Shown one piece after another: positions 48,444 through 49,655 of a stretch of 49,655 nt of DNA (position 1 is the first letter of the stretch; every line of letters begins with the position of its first letter). The stretch is taken from assembly GCA_963768025.1 (NCBI GenBank), contig CAVYGM010000015.1, positions 1 through 49,655 of the forward strand, in the 5' to 3' direction. Under the pieces are notes generated by a model. It had not been told where the DNA came from. It saw only the letters and a list, made by a program, of their open reading frames with translations, and did no database searches. The stretch is from CAVYGM01 sp963768025 (GTDB lineage: Bacteria > Bacteroidota > Bacteroidia > Cytophagales > Spirosomataceae). The translations under genes and the position numbers were made by a program.

Positions 48444-49655
48444 TTAGTTAGAAATATTCGTTTGTGTGCCTGCTTCGGTTTCTATTGTCAGTTTTTGACG
48501 TAGCACCAGTTTGCCTTCCCGCAATACATTCCGGTCGGGAAAATTGGCTATGGTGCGGAAAGGGGTTAGATCTTCCTCTTCCAAAATGGTTTTTCCGGGT
48601 GCGCCTGTACCCTCATTCTTGGGTTTGGGCCAAACATTATTTTCTTCCCATCGCCAGGTATACTCCTGTTCTTTGGGTAGTGAAAGCTCTACGGCTGCTT
48701 CCGGCCCCAGAACGGGAGCGGTCAGGAAAGAAACTTCCATGTTTTTGAGGGCATTTTTTACAAATTGCTCCGGCAATTGAATGGACTTCACCGGCTGGAT
48801 GCCACTGCTCAAATGCACCACGCCAAAGGGATCCATGAGACAGACAAACTGCTGCATCCCATCGGCCGGGGCAATAGTCAATTTCTCTGCTTCGGCATAG
48901 TGCGAGATTCTGTCTTTTTTCTCCTCAGGCAACAGCCATCCTTTCTGCACCAGCGCTTCCCAAACCCGGCTGCCCTCCCGGATGTAAGGTTGGATGAGAT
49001 CCTGTATTGTGATGGTATTATTAGGCTCTGCTTTTAGATACTCGATTAGGGTTCGGCCTTCTGAGTCCTGTAGCTTCCAGGCTTCGTTTTTTTGACTGAG
49101 CCAATCGTCCATGTCTGTACCCACTTTTTCGATGATAATGTCGGCTGAAACAGAACCATTGACATTGAAATTTCGAGAAAGCTGATTACTGTCTTCGATG
49201 GCCCAGTAGCCAATTAATCCGTCGTTTTGCTGGCGGTATTCTCCGATGCGGTAGGGAAATTTCACCTGCTCAAACCCGTCGGTTTCCCGTTCGTTCCGGA
49301 CAATGTCCTTTCTGAATTCATCCCAGCCCATATTGACCGCCGGTAAGCCTTTCAGCTCCAATTGTACGCCCAGCCGGACAACCGCCATAGGCCGACCCAT
49401 CAATACTGAAAAAGCATTTTGGCCTTCCCGGTCGTTGGGGTGAATAGTATCCATGGCTTCTTCTACATGTTCCAGAAAAGAGTCCAGGATATCTTTATTA
49501 TGCGTAAGCCAATCCATCACTTCGTGCAAATACGATGAGGGCTCAGTTTCATTCCCTGACATCCATTGCCCATTTTGATTTATTTCTCCGATAGTTGCCC
49601 CATCGGCCTGAAAAAATGCCAGACTCTGATCCAGGAGGTTGGGCACAATCCACCC
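48444..49655 (-). CDS. partial large uncharacterised protein, runs off the right edge
   Basis: C-terminal 403 residues of a longer protein; the frame is open to the last base of the window, and the apparent GTG at 49646 is internal. No known domain is recognised. Conserved-looking blocks are MGRPMAVVRLGVQLELKGLP, FPYRIGEYRQQNDGLIGYW, and, after an acidic helical part, CLMDPFGVVHLSSGIQPVKS with WRWEENNVWP near the end. From memory, GRP-AVVR and LMDP-GVVH blocks occur in very large proteins encoded near DUF6603 genes; this needs a search. The stop is 18 bases before the fibre gene's start, so they share an operon. Confidence 0.7.
   Translation of the reverse strand, partial: GWIVPNLLDQSLAFFQADGATIGEINQNGQWMSGNETEPSSYLHEVMDWLTHNKDILDSFLEHVEEAMDTIHPNDREGQNAFSVLMGRPMAVVRLGVQLELKGLPAVNMGWDEFRKDIVRNERETDGFEQVKFPYRIGEYRQQNDGLIGYWAIEDSNQLSRNFNVNGSVSADIIIEKVGTDMDDWLSQKNEAWKLQDSEGRTLIEYLKAEPNNTITIQDLIQPYIREGSRVWEALVQKGWLLPEEKKDRISHYAEAEKLTIAPADGMQQFVCLMDPFGVVHLSSGIQPVKSIQLPEQFVKNALKNMEVSFLTAPVLGPEAAVELSLPKEQEYTWRWEENNVWPKPKNEGTGAPGKTILEEEDLTPFRTIANFPDRNVLREGKLVLRQKLTIETEAGTQTNISN

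Noticed and set aside
46097..49655. Ordinary prophage
   Set aside because: Only a tail-collar fibre is phage-like. No capsid, terminase, portal, integrase or lysis gene is visible in the window.
1..49655. CRISPR array, tRNA or rRNA genes
   Set aside because: No regularly spaced direct repeats and no tRNA-like cloverleaf or rRNA segments were noticed on reading both strands.

Overview
The window looks like a chromosomal segment of a Bacteroidota bacterium, most likely order Cytophagales (Spirosomaceae-like). The basis is family content, not a search: a complete Na+-translocating NADH:quinone oxidoreductase (Nqr) operon with ApbE, a LytS/LytTR two-component pair, Tat-exported TIM-barrel isomerase and Gfo/Idh/MocA oxidoreductase, secreted S9, M14 and M61 peptidases, a Bacteroidota-type promoter (TAnnTTTG) before the M14 gene, and weak Shine-Dalgarno signals. 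No tRNA, rRNA, CRISPR array, transposase or integrase was seen.

Layout. 0-2.4 kb: an acyltransferase and a secreted cupin protein, both on the minus strand. 2.7-10.1 kb: nqrABCDEF-apbE, the sodium-pumping respiratory entry enzyme and the flavin transferase that loads FMN on NqrB and NqrC. 10.2-12.0 kb: LytS-type kinase and LytTR regulator. 12.3-20.4 kb: mixed genes, including an unusual fusion of a cyclic-nucleotide-binding domain to a membrane domain, a VOC protein, an S9 peptidase, a membrane-bound LuxR regulator, an M61 peptidase and a DinB protein. 20.4-27.2 kb: four exported amide-bond hydrolases (M81/MlrC, acetamidase/formamidase, gamma-glutamyltransferase, amidase). 27.2-37.6 kb: CoA-transferase, a Fic toxin with a tail-to-tail 51-residue antitoxin, a large esterase, sugar isomerase, oxidoreductase and M14 peptidase. 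37.7-49.7 kb: six co-directional minus-strand genes that run off the right edge and form the most unusual region. They are a 724-residue protein, a 1533-residue DUF6603-like protein, an endonuclease/exonuclease/phosphatase-like protein with an NLS-like tail, a 36-residue peptide, a LamG plus tail-collar fibre, and part of another large protein.

Data quality. About 24 single-base frameshifts break otherwise conserved genes at 2-11 kb, 20-31 kb and 47.3 kb. Most sit in short homopolymers, and both sides of each break keep family sequence, so I treat them as probable sequencing errors and annotate the joined genes. None was seen from 31.96 to 47.2 kb. The right-hand locus is AT-richer in parts and has fewer copies of the hexamer GGTACC than the rest of the window, which may mean separate ancestry.
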